Assembly (NCBI RefSeq): GCF_002138415.1
Contig: NZ_CP015612.1
Location: forward strand, 1,280,001-1,344,000
DNA length: 64,000 nucleotides
Direction of reading: 5' to 3'
From: Stenotrophomonas maltophilia
Lineage (GTDB): Bacteria > Pseudomonadota > Gammaproteobacteria > Xanthomonadales > Xanthomonadaceae
Shown: positions 10,681-19,988 of the stretch, in pieces
Position numbering within the stretch: the first letter of the stretch is position 1
Layout of the letters: each line of letters begins with the position of its first letter
The notes under the pieces: generated by a model
Databases searched by the model: none
What the model saw: only the letters and a program-made list of their open reading frames with translations
What the model was told of the DNA's origin: nothing
Made by a program: the position numbers and the translations under genes

Positions 10681-13470
10681 TCAGCGGAACTGCAGGGTAA
10701 GCAGGTAGTAGCGACCGAGCGGATCGTCCAGCCCGGGCATCTGCCCGCCGTTGCCGACCAGGAAGTTCACCGGTTGTGCATCGAGCACATTGTGCACGTC
10801 CAGCGCCGCGACGATGCGTGGGCCGAGGCGGCGTGCCAGGTGCAGGTTCCAGCGCAGCTGGCGTGGATTCATGCAGTGGTTCTGTTCGACCTGATCCTGC
10901 GGGCACTCGGCCCCGGGCAACCAGGCACGGGTGCGACCGACCTGATTACCGCGCAGGGCGATGTCCCAGTTGCTGTTCTGCCATTGCACGTTCAACACCG
11001 CAGCCAGCTCGGGTGTCACATGCCCGCGCAGGTCCACGGCGGCCTCGTGGTCACGGCGGCGACGCAGCTCCTGCTGTTTCAGTGCATCGAGCGACAACAA
11101 CCACTGGCCGTTGCTGCCGCTGTCGATGCGGTACTCGCCACGCAGCACCCAGTTGCGGGACGTGGTGCGACCGATGTTGTCGAACGACAGGCGCAGGCTG
11201 CTCAGGTGGCCGTCTTCATCCAGTTCCCAGGTGCTGCGATTCCACACCGCGTCGCTCGGCTGCAGGGCGAGGATCTCGTTGCGCAGTTCCACGATGTTGT
11301 GGGTCAGCGACAGCGAGAACGTGTCGTTGGGCGTCCACGTGGCTGCCAGCGAGTGGCTGCGCGATCGCTCGGCCTTCAGTGCATCGTTCTCAACCACGTT
11401 GGCCGTGACGCTGCAGCCGCCACCGCGTGTAGCGATTGCACATTCCGGAAGCGCACTGGACACCGGAAGCGTGATCGAGCCGAAGTAGCCAGGAGGCCGC
11501 CGTTGCTCGAACAGGCTCGGCGCACGGTAGCCGCGCCCGCTGGCCAGCAGGAACGACCAGTGGGGCGTCGGGCTCCAGCGCAGCCCGGCACGTGGCGAGA
11601 ATGCCATGAAGCCGCCATCGCGGTCCCAGCGTGCAGCCAGGTCCGCGCGCAGCGTGGGTGCCAGCGGCAGGCCCAGCTCGGTGTAGACGCCACCGCTTTG
11701 TCGTGACAGTTGGCGTTGCTGCTGCGGCAGGCCCAGCGCAAGGTCGCCCTGGCTCAGCAGCGCGTCCGGACGCGAGACCCAGCGTTCATGGCGCAGGTCG
11801 ATGCCGGTGGCCAGCTGCGCATTGCCCCCGGGCATCGCCATCAGCTCACGCTGCACGCCCCACCAGCCCTGCCATTGTGCGGTGCTGCCGCGGTTGCGGA
11901 TGGATGGAAACAGCGTGTCCACATCGGCTGCCGGTGGTGCGTCGAAACCGGGAGTGAACCTGCGCGCCTGCGTTGCTTCAAGCAGGCGTGCCGTGCGCAC
12001 GGTACCCGCAGTGGACAAGGTGACTTCGCTGCGCTGCGCGCTGATGCCCGCCTCCCAGCTGCGCCGGCCCTGGTCACGGCCGATGCCGAAGGTGACGTCC
12101 GCATCGGTGGCGCGGACGCTGGGGCGCACGTTGCCGGCCTCGCGCAGCACAGTGTTGAAGGTGATTCCCCGCGAGACCACCGCAACGGCTGTCGGGCCCA
12201 GGTCGAAGCGCTGGCGGTTGTGACTGGCCCGTGCCTCGACATAGGCATAGCGTCCCTCACCACGTTCATGCCGGTAGCGCAGGTAGGCCGATGCAGTATC
12301 CGAGGCGGGCTGCAACGAGCGCGGCCGCGCGCTGTCAAACCAGCAGCCATCCTCGCGCCGCTTCAGGGGCGGCTCGCAGCGCCGCGCGGGCACGTACCAG
12401 TTGCCGAAGATCGCACCGATCGGATACAGCGAGGTTTCCGCATGCCAGTCACGCTGGTCTCCGGCGACGTGCTCGACACGGTGCAGATCGAGGCCGGCGA
12501 ACCAGCGGTCCCCGTTGCCGCGCGCGCCGCCGGTGGCGGCCTGCAGGCGGTACTGGCCGGCATCACCGCGGCTGCTCAGGCCGGTCTGCAGCATGGCTTC
12601 GGGCCCATCGGCCTGGTCGCGCAGGATGATGTTGACCACGCCGGACATGGCATCGGCCCCATAGATGGCCGAGGCGCCGCCGCGTACCAGTTCGATGCGG
12701 TCGACGAAGCTCAGCGGAATGCCGCCGAGGTCGGTGAGCCCGCCTTGCTCCAGCGACACCATCGGATAGCGTGGCAGGCGCCGGCCATTGACCAGGAACA
12801 GGGTGGCACGCGGTCCCATGCCGTCGAAGCTGGTGGTGGCCGCAGCACCGACCGGCAGGTACTGCGAATCACCGCTGCGTGCGCTGCTCATTGCGGGCAG
12901 GCCATTCATGCCGGGCAGGTGCCGCAGCAGGTCGAACAGACTGCCGTAGCCACTGCGCAGGATGTCGGCGCGGTCGATCGTGGTGACCGGCAGCGTGGTC
13001 TGTACCGAGGTGCGCGGCAGGCGGCTGCCGGTGACGTGGATCGGTGCCAGTTCCACCTGGCGCGGCGATTCGGGGAGGCTGTGCAGAGGTGCCGGCGCCG
13101 CCACCGGGGCGGGTGCTGCAGCGATGGGCGCGGTGCGGACACGGCGAACCACGAAACCACCAGACGGCGTGCGCAGGATGGTTACCGGCATGCCGGCAAC
13201 CAGCTGTTTCAGGGCGCTGGCCGGATCGGTCTGGCCATGCGCGCCGTCGGTGTGAAGCCCTGACAGCTCACGGCCATCAAACATCAGGGCGATACCGCTC
13301 TGCCGCGCCCATTGCTGCAATGCCGATGGCAAGGGGCCGGCGCCGATGCGGTAATCGTGGGCGGCAGCGGACTCACCGGCCATGGCCGCAGGCACTGCCG
13401 CCAGCAGCAGCGCCACGCACAGCAGCGGCCGGAGCAGCCTCCACTGCAGCGCGCCCGGTCCTGCCATCAC
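10681..13470 (-). CDS. TonB-dependent receptor with STN signalling domain
   Basis: Outer-membrane receptor of 929 residues. After a signal peptide ending near AAMAG comes a secretin/TonB N-terminal (STN) domain (about residues 40-110, with LPSALQQWARQSGIAL). A plug domain follows (DILRSGYGSLFDLLRHLPG, then GASAIYGADAMSGVVNIIL). A 22-strand type barrel follows, ending YYLLTLQFR. The STN domain is typical of receptors that signal through FecR to an ECF sigma factor, and exactly those genes lie upstream. The start may be GTG 13470 or ATG 13467; a GAGGAGG ribosome site precedes both. The ligand is unknown. Confidence 0.93.
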   Translation of the reverse strand: MMAGPGALQWRLLRPLLCVALLLAAVPAAMAGESAAAHDYRIGAGPLPSALQQWARQSGIALMFDGRELSGLHTDGAHGQTDPASALKQLVAGMPVTILRTPSGGFVVRRVRTAPIAAAPAPVAAPAPLHSLPESPRQVELAPIHVTGSRLPRTSVQTTLPVTTIDRADILRSGYGSLFDLLRHLPGMNGLPAMSSARSGDSQYLPVGAAATTSFDGMGPRATLFLVNGRRLPRYPMVSLEQGGLTDLGGIPLSFVDRIELVRGGASAIYGADAMSGVVNIILRDQADGPEAMLQTGLSSRGDAGQYRLQAATGGARGNGDRWFAGLDLHRVEHVAGDQRDWHAETSLYPIGAIFGNWYVPARRCEPPLKRREDGCWFDSARPRSLQPASDTASAYLRYRHERGEGRYAYVEARASHNRQRFDLGPTAVAVVSRGITFNTVLREAGNVRPSVRATDADVTFGIGRDQGRRSWEAGISAQRSEVTLSTAGTVRTARLLEATQARRFTPGFDAPPAADVDTLFPSIRNRGSTAQWQGWWGVQRELMAMPGGNAQLATGIDLRHERWVSRPDALLSQGDLALGLPQQQRQLSRQSGGVYTELGLPLAPTLRADLAARWDRDGGFMAFSPRAGLRWSPTPHWSFLLASGRGYRAPSLFEQRRPPGYFGSITLPVSSALPECAIATRGGGCSVTANVVENDALKAERSRSHSLAATWTPNDTFSLSLTHNIVELRNEILALQPSDAVWNRSTWELDEDGHLSSLRLSFDNIGRTTSRNWVLRGEYRIDSGSNGQWLLSLDALKQQELRRRRDHEAAVDLRGHVTPELAAVLNVQWQNSNWDIALRGNQVGRTRAWLPGAECPQDQVEQNHCMNPRQLRWNLHLARRLGPRIVAALDVHNVLDAQPVNFLVGNGGQMPGLDDPLGRYYLLTLQFR

Positions 13471-13481
13471 CGCAGACCTCC

Positions 13482-14450
13482 TCAGTACGTGCGGCGCAGT
13501 TCCAGCGCGCCATCCGGGCGCGTCTGGCCAGCGACGGACCAGCCCAGTTCCAGCGCGGACAGCAACTCCTGTGCATCGCCTGCGCGGAACGTGCCACTGA
13601 CCGCCAGATCGGTGATCTCCGGATCAGCGATCACCAGCGGTGTACGGCCATAGCGGTTCATGCGTTCGACCACGATCGACAGCGGCGTGGCATCGAATAC
13701 CAGTTGCCCATGCAGCCAGCCCTCGGCCGACGCCGTGGACGACAGCGCCGGGCCGGGCTGGATGCGCCCGGACGGCAGTACCTGCAGTTGCTGGCCGGGT
13801 GCCAGCGTGTGCTGGGCCACACCGCTGCTGACCTCCACCGCACCTTCCAGCAGCGCGACTTCGACCAGACCATCCTGCAGGCGTTCGACCTGGAAGGTTG
13901 TGCCGATATCGCGGATCGTGCTGCTGCCGGCACGCAGCTGCAGCGCCTTGCGCGACGGCGCGACCTGCAGCTGCAGGCGGCCGCGTTCGAGGTCCAGCTC
14001 GCGATGGCGCCAGCCGAAGCGGGCATGCAGCGCGGTGCCGGCATCGAGCGTGACCACGCTGCCATCGGCCAGCGTCAGCTGTTGCGGCAGATGGCCGTCA
14101 TTGGCATAGCGCTGGGGGGCGGGATTGCCATCCACGGCCACCATCCAGCCCATGCCGATGGCGAGGCAGACGCCGGCGGCGGTGGCGAGCGCAGGCAGCC
14201 AGCGGCGTCGGGGCGGTCGCGCCGCGCGTGCCGCTGCGGTGCGCAGCCAGGGATCAGCGGCCAGGCCCTTGCCCTGCTGGAACAGGTTCTCGGCCTGCAC
14301 CCAGGCTTTGACATGGGCAGGATCTTCAGCCAACCAGTCTTCGAACGACTCGCGCTCGGCCGGCGTGCAGTCCGGGGCTTCCAGCCGCGCCACCCAGGTG
14401 CTGGCACGCTCGAACAGCGAGGCGTCTTCCCTGTGCCGGTGGCTGTTCAT
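13482..14450 (-). CDS. FecR-type anti-sigma factor
   Basis: 322 residues. The N-terminal DUF4880-like cytosolic part contains FEDWLAEDPAHVKAW. A single membrane span lies near residues 85-105, followed by the periplasmic FecR domain (TLADGSVVTLDAGTAL, LERGRLQLQV). A C-terminal STN-like segment comes last. It would hold the upstream sigma factor inactive until the TonB receptor is occupied. Its ATG overlaps the stop of the sigma gene by four bases, and the receptor gene follows after 11 bases, so the three form one operon. Confidence 0.92.
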   Translation of the reverse strand: MNSHRHREDASLFERASTWVARLEAPDCTPAERESFEDWLAEDPAHVKAWVQAENLFQQGKGLAADPWLRTAAARAARPPRRRWLPALATAAGVCLAIGMGWMVAVDGNPAPQRYANDGHLPQQLTLADGSVVTLDAGTALHARFGWRHRELDLERGRLQLQVAPSRKALQLRAGSSTIRDIGTTFQVERLQDGLVEVALLEGAVEVSSGVAQHTLAPGQQLQVLPSGRIQPGPALSSTASAEGWLHGQLVFDATPLSIVVERMNRYGRTPLVIADPEITDLAVSGTFRAGDAQELLSALELGWSVAGQTRPDGALELRRTY

Positions 14451-15109
14451 TCCGCATCCCTGTCGTTGTGCAGTGGGTCCGGTCCCAACTCCTGGCGCAG
14501 GCCCTGCAGGGCACGGGCGATGTGTTTTTCCACGGTCTTGGCTGTAATTCCACAGTGCCGCGCGATCTGTGTATAGCTCATGCCGGTGATCCGGTTGAGC
14601 AGGTACACCTCGCGCGCGCGCTCGGGCAGTTTGAAAAGGGCCTGCCGCAGCAGGGAGAGCATCTGCCCGGACTCGGCCTGGCGCAACGGATCCGGTGACG
14701 AGCTGGTGGGCTCGTCACTGCCATCGTGCTCGGCCAGTGACAGATGCGGTCGCGATTGCGGCGAGCGGCCGCGATCCGCCAGGCGATTGCGGGCGATACG
14801 ATACAGCAGCAGGCGCAGTTCGTCGGTGCCGTGCGCGCGATAGCGGATCAGCCGCTCCATGCAGTCCTGCGCGATGTCCTCTGCATCCTCCGGCCCGACG
14901 CCCCGTGTGCGCAGGAACGCGCACAGTGGCGCGCGTTCCTCGCGTACGAACGCGATGAAGGCGTCCGCAGGCGCGGGTGGCTCCGGCGCGTGGTGGATCA
15001 GGGGGGACGGAACGGACAGGGCTGGCCTCGGCTGACGTTGGCGGGTGCGCCTTCGAGTTTTACGCGACGATGACCGGATGGGGAAGAGTGTGTGGTGCCC
15101 CGCTCTCAT
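14447..15109 (-). CDS. ECF sigma factor (FecI-type)
   Basis: About 220 residues from the ATG at 15109; the frame also has an ATG at 15124 and stays open further. The N-terminal 40 residues are basic and poorly conserved, so a shorter protein is possible. Region 2 shows GPEDAEDIAQDCMERLIRY and region 4 shows MSYTQIARHCGITAKTVEKH. In the same operon as fecR and the TonB receptor, and divergent from the autotransporter gene, whose promoter it might also control. No target promoter consensus could be verified. Confidence 0.88.
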   Translation of the reverse strand: MRAGHHTLFPIRSSSRKTRRRTRQRQPRPALSVPSPLIHHAPEPPAPADAFIAFVREERAPLCAFLRTRGVGPEDAEDIAQDCMERLIRYRAHGTDELRLLLYRIARNRLADRGRSPQSRPHLSLAEHDGSDEPTSSSPDPLRQAESGQMLSLLRQALFKLPERAREVYLLNRITGMSYTQIARHCGITAKTVEKHIARALQGLRQELGPDPLHNDRDAE

Positions 15110-15211
15110 TGTGAATGCATTCATTTTTTCCGGCCGACCGGGCTGGGGGAGATTCCGGCGCTTTGCCGTTTGACTCCTTACCCGCGTGTTGCGGGTGGAG
15201 AGAGAGAACGT

Positions 15212-18082
15212 ATGAAGCATTCGAAGTTGAGCCTGGCCCTGGCCGGGCTGATCGGCGTTGGCGCCATCGCGGCAGCTGATGACGTCATGGCAATGAGTTA
15301 TCACGTGCAGGACGATCGCGTTTTCCTCAGCGGCGGTGTCACCGTCGCCGATGTGGTGGCGCTGCCCGCACTGCTGGCCAAGGCGCAGGCTGAAGGCCGT
15401 CCGATCCGCGAAGTCGTGCTGCGAACGTCCAACGGTGGCGCGCTGATCGCCGGCGAGTGGCTGCAGGCGGTGATCCGTACCCAAGGCCTGGACACCATCG
15501 TGTCAGGCCACTGCATTTCGTCCTGCTCGATCATGCAGTCCGGTGGCGTCAACCGTTACCTCGGCGGCGATCTGCCGCTGGTCGACTCGGTGCAGATCCA
15601 TGCCGCCAGCAGTGGCGGCAAGATCACCTATGCGCCGTCGGCGCGCATGACCCAGATCTACACAGGCAACTACGGTGGCGGCATGGATGCGGGCCTGTTG
15701 CACAAGGCCATGTACGAAGTGGTGCAGCCCAATGGCCTGCTGGTATTCCGCGACCCGGCGCGCACCACGGGTACCTCGGTCACCTTCGATCCGGATGGCA
15801 GTGGCAGCAAGCTGGAGTCATTCCCGGGCCAGGACATCCGCAGCAACAAGATCATCACCGCGAACGGTTACCGCGATCCGGGTGACACCCTCAACGTCAC
15901 GGCCAACGTGAGCGGCGACATCAACCCCGGTTACCTGCGCACCGGTCGCCAGCTGCAGACCTTCGTCGACGACGATTTCGCGCGCTGGAACACCGACTGG
16001 GCCAGCACCTACATCAACTATGCGGTGAGCCTGTACAACTTCTCCACGCGGGGGGCGAACGGTATCGGCGCACAGTCGTTGCAGCAGCTGCTCGCGGACG
16101 CCGACCTCCAGGATGAACTACGCGGCCAGCTGCGGCTGGCCGATCTGGATGCTTCGACCCTGGCCAACTCCGCCGGCGTGATCCGTGTCAGCAATGGCGC
16201 CACCTGGCGCACCGCCGAAACCACCGGTGCCGATTTCATTCTGGTGGACAACGGCACCATCGCACTGGAGGGGGGGGCGCTGCGCGCCCCCGAGCTGCGG
16301 GTGATGCCGGGCAGCATCGTGGTCGGCCACGGTGATATCGCATCGGTCGGCACCGACAGCGATGCGCTGCTGAATGGCACCGGCCCGTCCTACCGCGAAG
16401 ATGGCTTCAACCGCCTGCGCGTGTTCGGCACGCTGATGCCGCGCGGCGGTGATCTGGTCACCCACGGCTACGTCAACATCATGCCGGGCGGCCAGGTGCT
16501 GTTCGATGTTACCGAAGCCGGTGGTACCGGCAGTGGTCGCCTGCGCGTCGGCAGCTTCTACGATGGCGGCACCGAGGAGGGTGCGCTGGTGATCGCGCAG
16601 GGCGCACATCTTGCGTTGAATGTGGCCCAGGGCTTCTATGCCGGTGCCTACCGCCGCGATCTGGTGGAAGGGCCGATCTACCAGGAGGGCTTCCAGGATG
16701 TCGTGCGGCTGGGCGATGCCGGCTACAGTGCCAGCATCACTGCCGGTGAAGTGTTCCGTCCGCGCCACAATTCGCTGCTCAGCTTCAACGTCAACCAGAC
16801 GGCCGACGGCCTGTGGCTGACCGCCAACCCGGGCTTCGACCAGCTGGGGCTGTTTGCCAACGATACCTCCGGCGACGGGCTGGGGCGCGCGCTGGCAGCA
16901 GCTTCGGACCGCCAGGACAGCGGCCTGAAGTCGCTGCTCGGCGCGCTACAGTTCGCCGACCGTGATGTGATCGCGCAGCAGGCCGGTGTCCTGCGTGGTG
17001 ACGCGCACGCCAGCCTGCGACTGGCCGACAATGCACTGATCGGCAGCATCGGCAACGTCGTGCAACAGCATCAGGCGGCGATGCGCAGTGGCGGTGATGC
17101 AGACGGGCTGGCTTCGCAGGCTGCGCAGTCGGTCTCGTCGCAGCCGGGCATGCGCCATGGCAGCCTGTTCAACCAGCTGGCCATGCATCTGGTCGAGCCG
17201 GCCGGCGGCAGTGCTGGCGGCAACGAGGCCGGGCACAGCCGTGGGCTGTGGGCGCGCGGTTTTGCCAGCCATGGCCGCATCGATGCTGACGGCGGCGTGG
17301 CCGGCCTGAGCCACAATGTCGGTGGCATCGTGATCGGTGCCGACACCCGCGTGGCCGATGACCGCGTCACCCTGGGCGTCAGCGTGGCGGCGGCCGATAT
17401 GTCGACCAAGGGCAGCGACGGCTCCGATTTCAGCGGAGACGTGCGCGCGCTGGACGTGGGCGGCTATCTGGACGCGACCTATTCGCGAGGCTACCTGTCG
17501 GCAGCAGTGCGCTATACCGATCTGCGGCATGACACCCGCCGCAGTGTCAGCGGCATCGATGGCCTGCAGCAGCCATTGCGTGCGAAGTACAGCAACGATG
17601 CGATCTCCGCGCGTGTGGAGCATGCGTTCTCCTTCACGACTGGAAAGGGTCTGGTGATCCAGCCGTTGCTGCCGGTGGTGGACTACGCGCGTACCTCGGC
17701 CACCCGCTTCAACGAAGGGCAGGGCGCGGGTGCGCTGGTGGGGCGTGGCGGCAGCCTGGAGAGCATCCGCGTGGGTGCCGGCCTGCAGTTGTTCAAGACC
17801 TTCGAGGGTAACAACGGCGAGCGCATCACCCCGCGTGCCCGCGTGGTCTGGCAGAAGGAGCTGGGCGATTCGCAGGCGCGCTACAGCACTGGTTTCGCTG
17901 CGGCCCCGGACCTGGTGTTTGGTGCCAGCAGCCAGGCCGTGGGCGAGCAGGTGCTGGCCTGGAACCTGGGCGTGACCAGCCGTGCCAGCGAGCGGCTGTC
18001 GATCATGGCCGACTACGTGGGCGAGCGCCGCGACGGGCAGATCCAGAACGGCGTGATGCTGGGCCTGGGCTACAGGTTCTGA
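15212..18082 (+). CDS. Autotransporter with ClpP-like N-terminal passenger domain
   Basis: 956-residue type V secretion protein. The start at 15212 opens a signal peptide (MKHSKLSLALAGLIGVG) preceded by a GAGAGAGA ribosome site. Residues about 30-190 look like a ClpP/crotonase-fold domain: VRLSGGV-like opening, VVLRTSNGGALIAGEWL and VSGHCISSCSIMQSGG, where a Ser/Cys cluster stands at the usual catalytic serine. A beta-helix-like region follows, then a C-terminal autotransporter barrel from about residue 680 (GLWARGFASHGRIDADGG) ending LGLGYRF with terminal Phe. Whether the ClpP-like part is catalytic is unclear. Divergent from the ECF sigma gene. Confidence 0.85.
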   Translation: MKHSKLSLALAGLIGVGAIAAADDVMAMSYHVQDDRVFLSGGVTVADVVALPALLAKAQAEGRPIREVVLRTSNGGALIAGEWLQAVIRTQGLDTIVSGHCISSCSIMQSGGVNRYLGGDLPLVDSVQIHAASSGGKITYAPSARMTQIYTGNYGGGMDAGLLHKAMYEVVQPNGLLVFRDPARTTGTSVTFDPDGSGSKLESFPGQDIRSNKIITANGYRDPGDTLNVTANVSGDINPGYLRTGRQLQTFVDDDFARWNTDWASTYINYAVSLYNFSTRGANGIGAQSLQQLLADADLQDELRGQLRLADLDASTLANSAGVIRVSNGATWRTAETTGADFILVDNGTIALEGGALRAPELRVMPGSIVVGHGDIASVGTDSDALLNGTGPSYREDGFNRLRVFGTLMPRGGDLVTHGYVNIMPGGQVLFDVTEAGGTGSGRLRVGSFYDGGTEEGALVIAQGAHLALNVAQGFYAGAYRRDLVEGPIYQEGFQDVVRLGDAGYSASITAGEVFRPRHNSLLSFNVNQTADGLWLTANPGFDQLGLFANDTSGDGLGRALAAASDRQDSGLKSLLGALQFADRDVIAQQAGVLRGDAHASLRLADNALIGSIGNVVQQHQAAMRSGGDADGLASQAAQSVSSQPGMRHGSLFNQLAMHLVEPAGGSAGGNEAGHSRGLWARGFASHGRIDADGGVAGLSHNVGGIVIGADTRVADDRVTLGVSVAAADMSTKGSDGSDFSGDVRALDVGGYLDATYSRGYLSAAVRYTDLRHDTRRSVSGIDGLQQPLRAKYSNDAISARVEHAFSFTTGKGLVIQPLLPVVDYARTSATRFNEGQGAGALVGRGGSLESIRVGAGLQLFKTFEGNNGERITPRARVVWQKELGDSQARYSTGFAAAPDLVFGASSQAVGEQVLAWNLGVTSRASERLSIMADYVGERRDGQIQNGVMLGLGYRF

Positions 18083-18091
18083 GTGGCACCC

Positions 18092-18121
18092 GGCACCGGC
18101 GATGACGGCATCGCCGGTGCC
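18092..18121 (+). terminator. Hairpin after the autotransporter gene
   Basis: A perfect 13-bp stem, GGCACCGGCGATG and its reverse complement around ACGG, starts ten bases after the stop. No T-run follows, so it is either a weak terminator or an mRNA 3' stabiliser. Confidence 0.6.
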
Positions 18122-18179
18122 ATCCCAACGCGGGCGCTGCTGCGGTATGGTCGCTATGGCATTCCACCCAGGCCCATCC

Positions 18180-19184
18180 ATGCAGATCGCCGTCTTCAGT
18201 GCCCGTCCCTACGACCGTCGCTTCCTTGATGAGGCGAACCAGCGTGATGCGTCTGGGAACGGCTTTGCGTTCGTGTACTTCGATGTGGCGCTGGACGTGC
18301 ATACGGCGGCGCTGGCACAGGACTGCGCCGCGGTCTGCGTGTTTGTCAACGACCGGCTGGATGCACCGGTGCTGCAGGCGCTGCATGCATTGGGCGTGCG
18401 GGCCGTGCTGCTGCGCTGTGCGGGTTTCAACAACGTGGATCTGGCGGTTGCGAAAGCGCTGGGCTTGTTCGTCGCGCGGGTGCCGGCGTATTCCCCCGAA
18501 GCCGTGGCCGAGCATGCGCTGGCGCTGGTGATGACGCTCAACCGGCAGACCCATCGCGCCTACAACCGCGTGCGCGAGGGTAACTTCATGCTCGATGGCC
18601 TGCTCGGGCGCACCCTGCATGGGCGCACGGTCGGCATCGTCGGGACCGGCAAGATCGGCCTGGCCACCGCGCGCATCTTCAACGGCATGGGCTGCACCGT
18701 GCTGGGGCACGACCCGTACCCGTCGCCGGCCTTCAGCGGTATCGGCGACATGGTGGCGTTGGATGAGCTGCTGGCGCGCGCTGACATCGTCTCGCTGCAT
18801 TGCCCGCTGACGCCTGAGACCCACCACTTGATCAATGATGCGTCACTGGCCCGGATGAAGCCGGGCGCGATGCTGGTCAACACCTCGCGCGGCGCACTGG
18901 TCGATACCCACGCGGTGATCCGCGCGCTGAAGTCGCGCCGGCTTGGCCATCTGGCCATCGACGTCTACGAACAGGAAAGCGCGCTGTTCTTCCAGGACCT
19001 GTCCGGCGAGATCATCGACGACGAGGCCTTCCAGCGCCTGATGACCTTCCCCAACGTGCTGGTGACCGGCCACCAGGGCTTCTTCACCGTGGAGGCGCTG
19101 CAGGAGATCTCGGCGATCACGCTGGGGAACCTGCAGGATTTCGCGGCGGGACGGGCGTGCACCAATGCGGTGGGGACTGGCTGA
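18180..19184 (+). CDS. ldhA: D-2-hydroxyacid dehydrogenase (D-lactate dehydrogenase-like)
   Basis: 334 residues from the ATG at 18180 (MQIAVFSARPYD, the usual LdhA opening). The NAD-binding motif GIVGTGKIGLATA and the substrate-binding NTSRGALVD, the YEQES segment and the TGHQGFFTVEAL stretch that holds the catalytic histidine match fermentative D-lactate dehydrogenases of the 2-hydroxyacid family. It probably interconverts pyruvate and D-lactate with NADH in the cytoplasm. The symbol rests on similarity of motifs; other 2-hydroxyacids cannot be excluded. Confidence 0.88.
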   Translation: MQIAVFSARPYDRRFLDEANQRDASGNGFAFVYFDVALDVHTAALAQDCAAVCVFVNDRLDAPVLQALHALGVRAVLLRCAGFNNVDLAVAKALGLFVARVPAYSPEAVAEHALALVMTLNRQTHRAYNRVREGNFMLDGLLGRTLHGRTVGIVGTGKIGLATARIFNGMGCTVLGHDPYPSPAFSGIGDMVALDELLARADIVSLHCPLTPETHHLINDASLARMKPGAMLVNTSRGALVDTHAVIRALKSRRLGHLAIDVYEQESALFFQDLSGEIIDDEAFQRLMTFPNVLVTGHQGFFTVEALQEISAITLGNLQDFAAGRACTNAVGTG

Positions 19185-19447
19185 TCCGGCGACGTCGTGA
19201 CTGCGACGCCTGCGTCGTCGCGTGCTGTATCCCCGGATCCGCACGAACGCGAAGCGTCGCCGGAGGGGCGCTGGGCACGACGCTGGTGCTGGTGGCGGGC
19301 GGCGATGCCAGCTTCAATGATGGCTTCAATGGCTTCCGGATCGAATGCGATGGCGTCGAGCGGCCGTGCTGTGACCCAACGCGACAGGTTGGGATGTGAT
19401 GCGTACCATCAAGGCAGCCAAGGGGGCCGCCAGCGATTCCTGTACCT
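19185..19447. other. Intergenic stretch with a possible gene remnant
   Basis: 263 bases with no convincing gene. On the minus strand one frame reads SRWVTARPLDAIAFDPEAIE and continues open leftward, which looks protein-like, but it begins directly after a stop codon and has no ATG or GTG start. A decayed gene end is possible. Confidence 0.3.
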
Positions 19448-19666
19448 ATGAGTAGAACGACGTTCCGAGCCACCATGAAGTGGGTCAACCTCGTGGTGGT
19501 GCTGCTGATCATCATTCTGGCGGTCCGTTACCTGTGGAGCCGGACCATGAGCGGGCAGCTGGGCGGCATGCACGACATTGCCCTGGCTGGATTCGTGTTT
19601 TTCTGCCTGTTCTTGGTTTTTTTGACCGTTCAGTCGATCCGCCGTGGCAGGGCGGGGCAGCGCTAG
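19448..19666 (+). CDS. Small two-span membrane protein
   Basis: 72 residues: a basic N-terminus, a membrane span WVNLVVVLLIIILAVRYLW, a short loop with SGQLGGMHD, a second span IALAGFVFFCLFLVFLTVQ, and a basic tail RRGRAGQR. No family recognised. It sits alone just upstream of a tRNA gene. Confidence 0.6.
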   Translation: MSRTTFRATMKWVNLVVVLLIIILAVRYLWSRTMSGQLGGMHDIALAGFVFFCLFLVFLTVQSIRRGRAGQR

Positions 19667-19725
19667 ACCCTGGGGGGCGGCTTCAATTGACCTGCTGACC
19701 GGCACCCTCTAGAATTGCCTGCTAA

Positions 19726-19801
19726 GCCGGAATAGCTCAGTTGGTAGAGCGGCGCATTCGTAATGCGTAGGTCGCAGGTTCGACTCCTGTTTCCGGCACC
19801 A
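19726..19801 (+). tRNA. tRNA-Thr (anticodon CGT)
   Basis: 76 bases fold as a complete cloverleaf: acceptor GCCGGAA pairs with TTCCGGC, the D arm contains AGCTCAGTTGGTAGAGC, the anticodon loop is TTCGTAA (anticodon CGT, reading ACG), and the T arm is GCAGGTTCGACTCCTGT. The CCA end is encoded. No integrase or remnant lies beside its 3' end, so it is not an occupied integration site here. Confidence 0.97.
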
Positions 19802-19809
19802 GTTGCATG

Positions 19810-19839
19810 AAAAGCCCCGGCCTTGGCCGGGGCTTTTTG
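19810..19839 (+). terminator. Rho-independent terminator after tRNA-Thr
   Basis: A 13-bp perfect stem (AAAAGCCCCGGCC and reverse complement) with a minimal loop is followed by a T5 run, eight bases after the tRNA. A classic intrinsic terminator. Confidence 0.9.
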
Positions 19840-19988
19840 TTTGGGCTGTACTGGCGCGGCCCAAGGCCGGCGGAAGTGTCCGATGGAGCTGCAGGCATGT
19901 ACCTGCTCGGTCGGGGTCATTACCATGCCGAGGTGGATTGCTTGCCGCGCTGGACTGGGCAAGTCAGTTTCAATCAACAGGGGATGTC

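Noticed and set aside
9661..13263. Long plus-strand open frames opposite the membrane protein and TonB receptor genes
   Set aside because: Shadows of the minus-strand genes, which have signal peptides and conserved domains.
19185..19420. Minus-strand protein-like frame between ldhA and the small membrane protein
   Set aside because: Starts right after a stop codon without ATG, GTG or TTG; may be a gene remnant but cannot be supported as a gene.
19726..19801. tRNA-Thr as an occupied integration site
   Set aside because: No integrase and no repeated tRNA 3' end nearby; flanked by a normal terminator.
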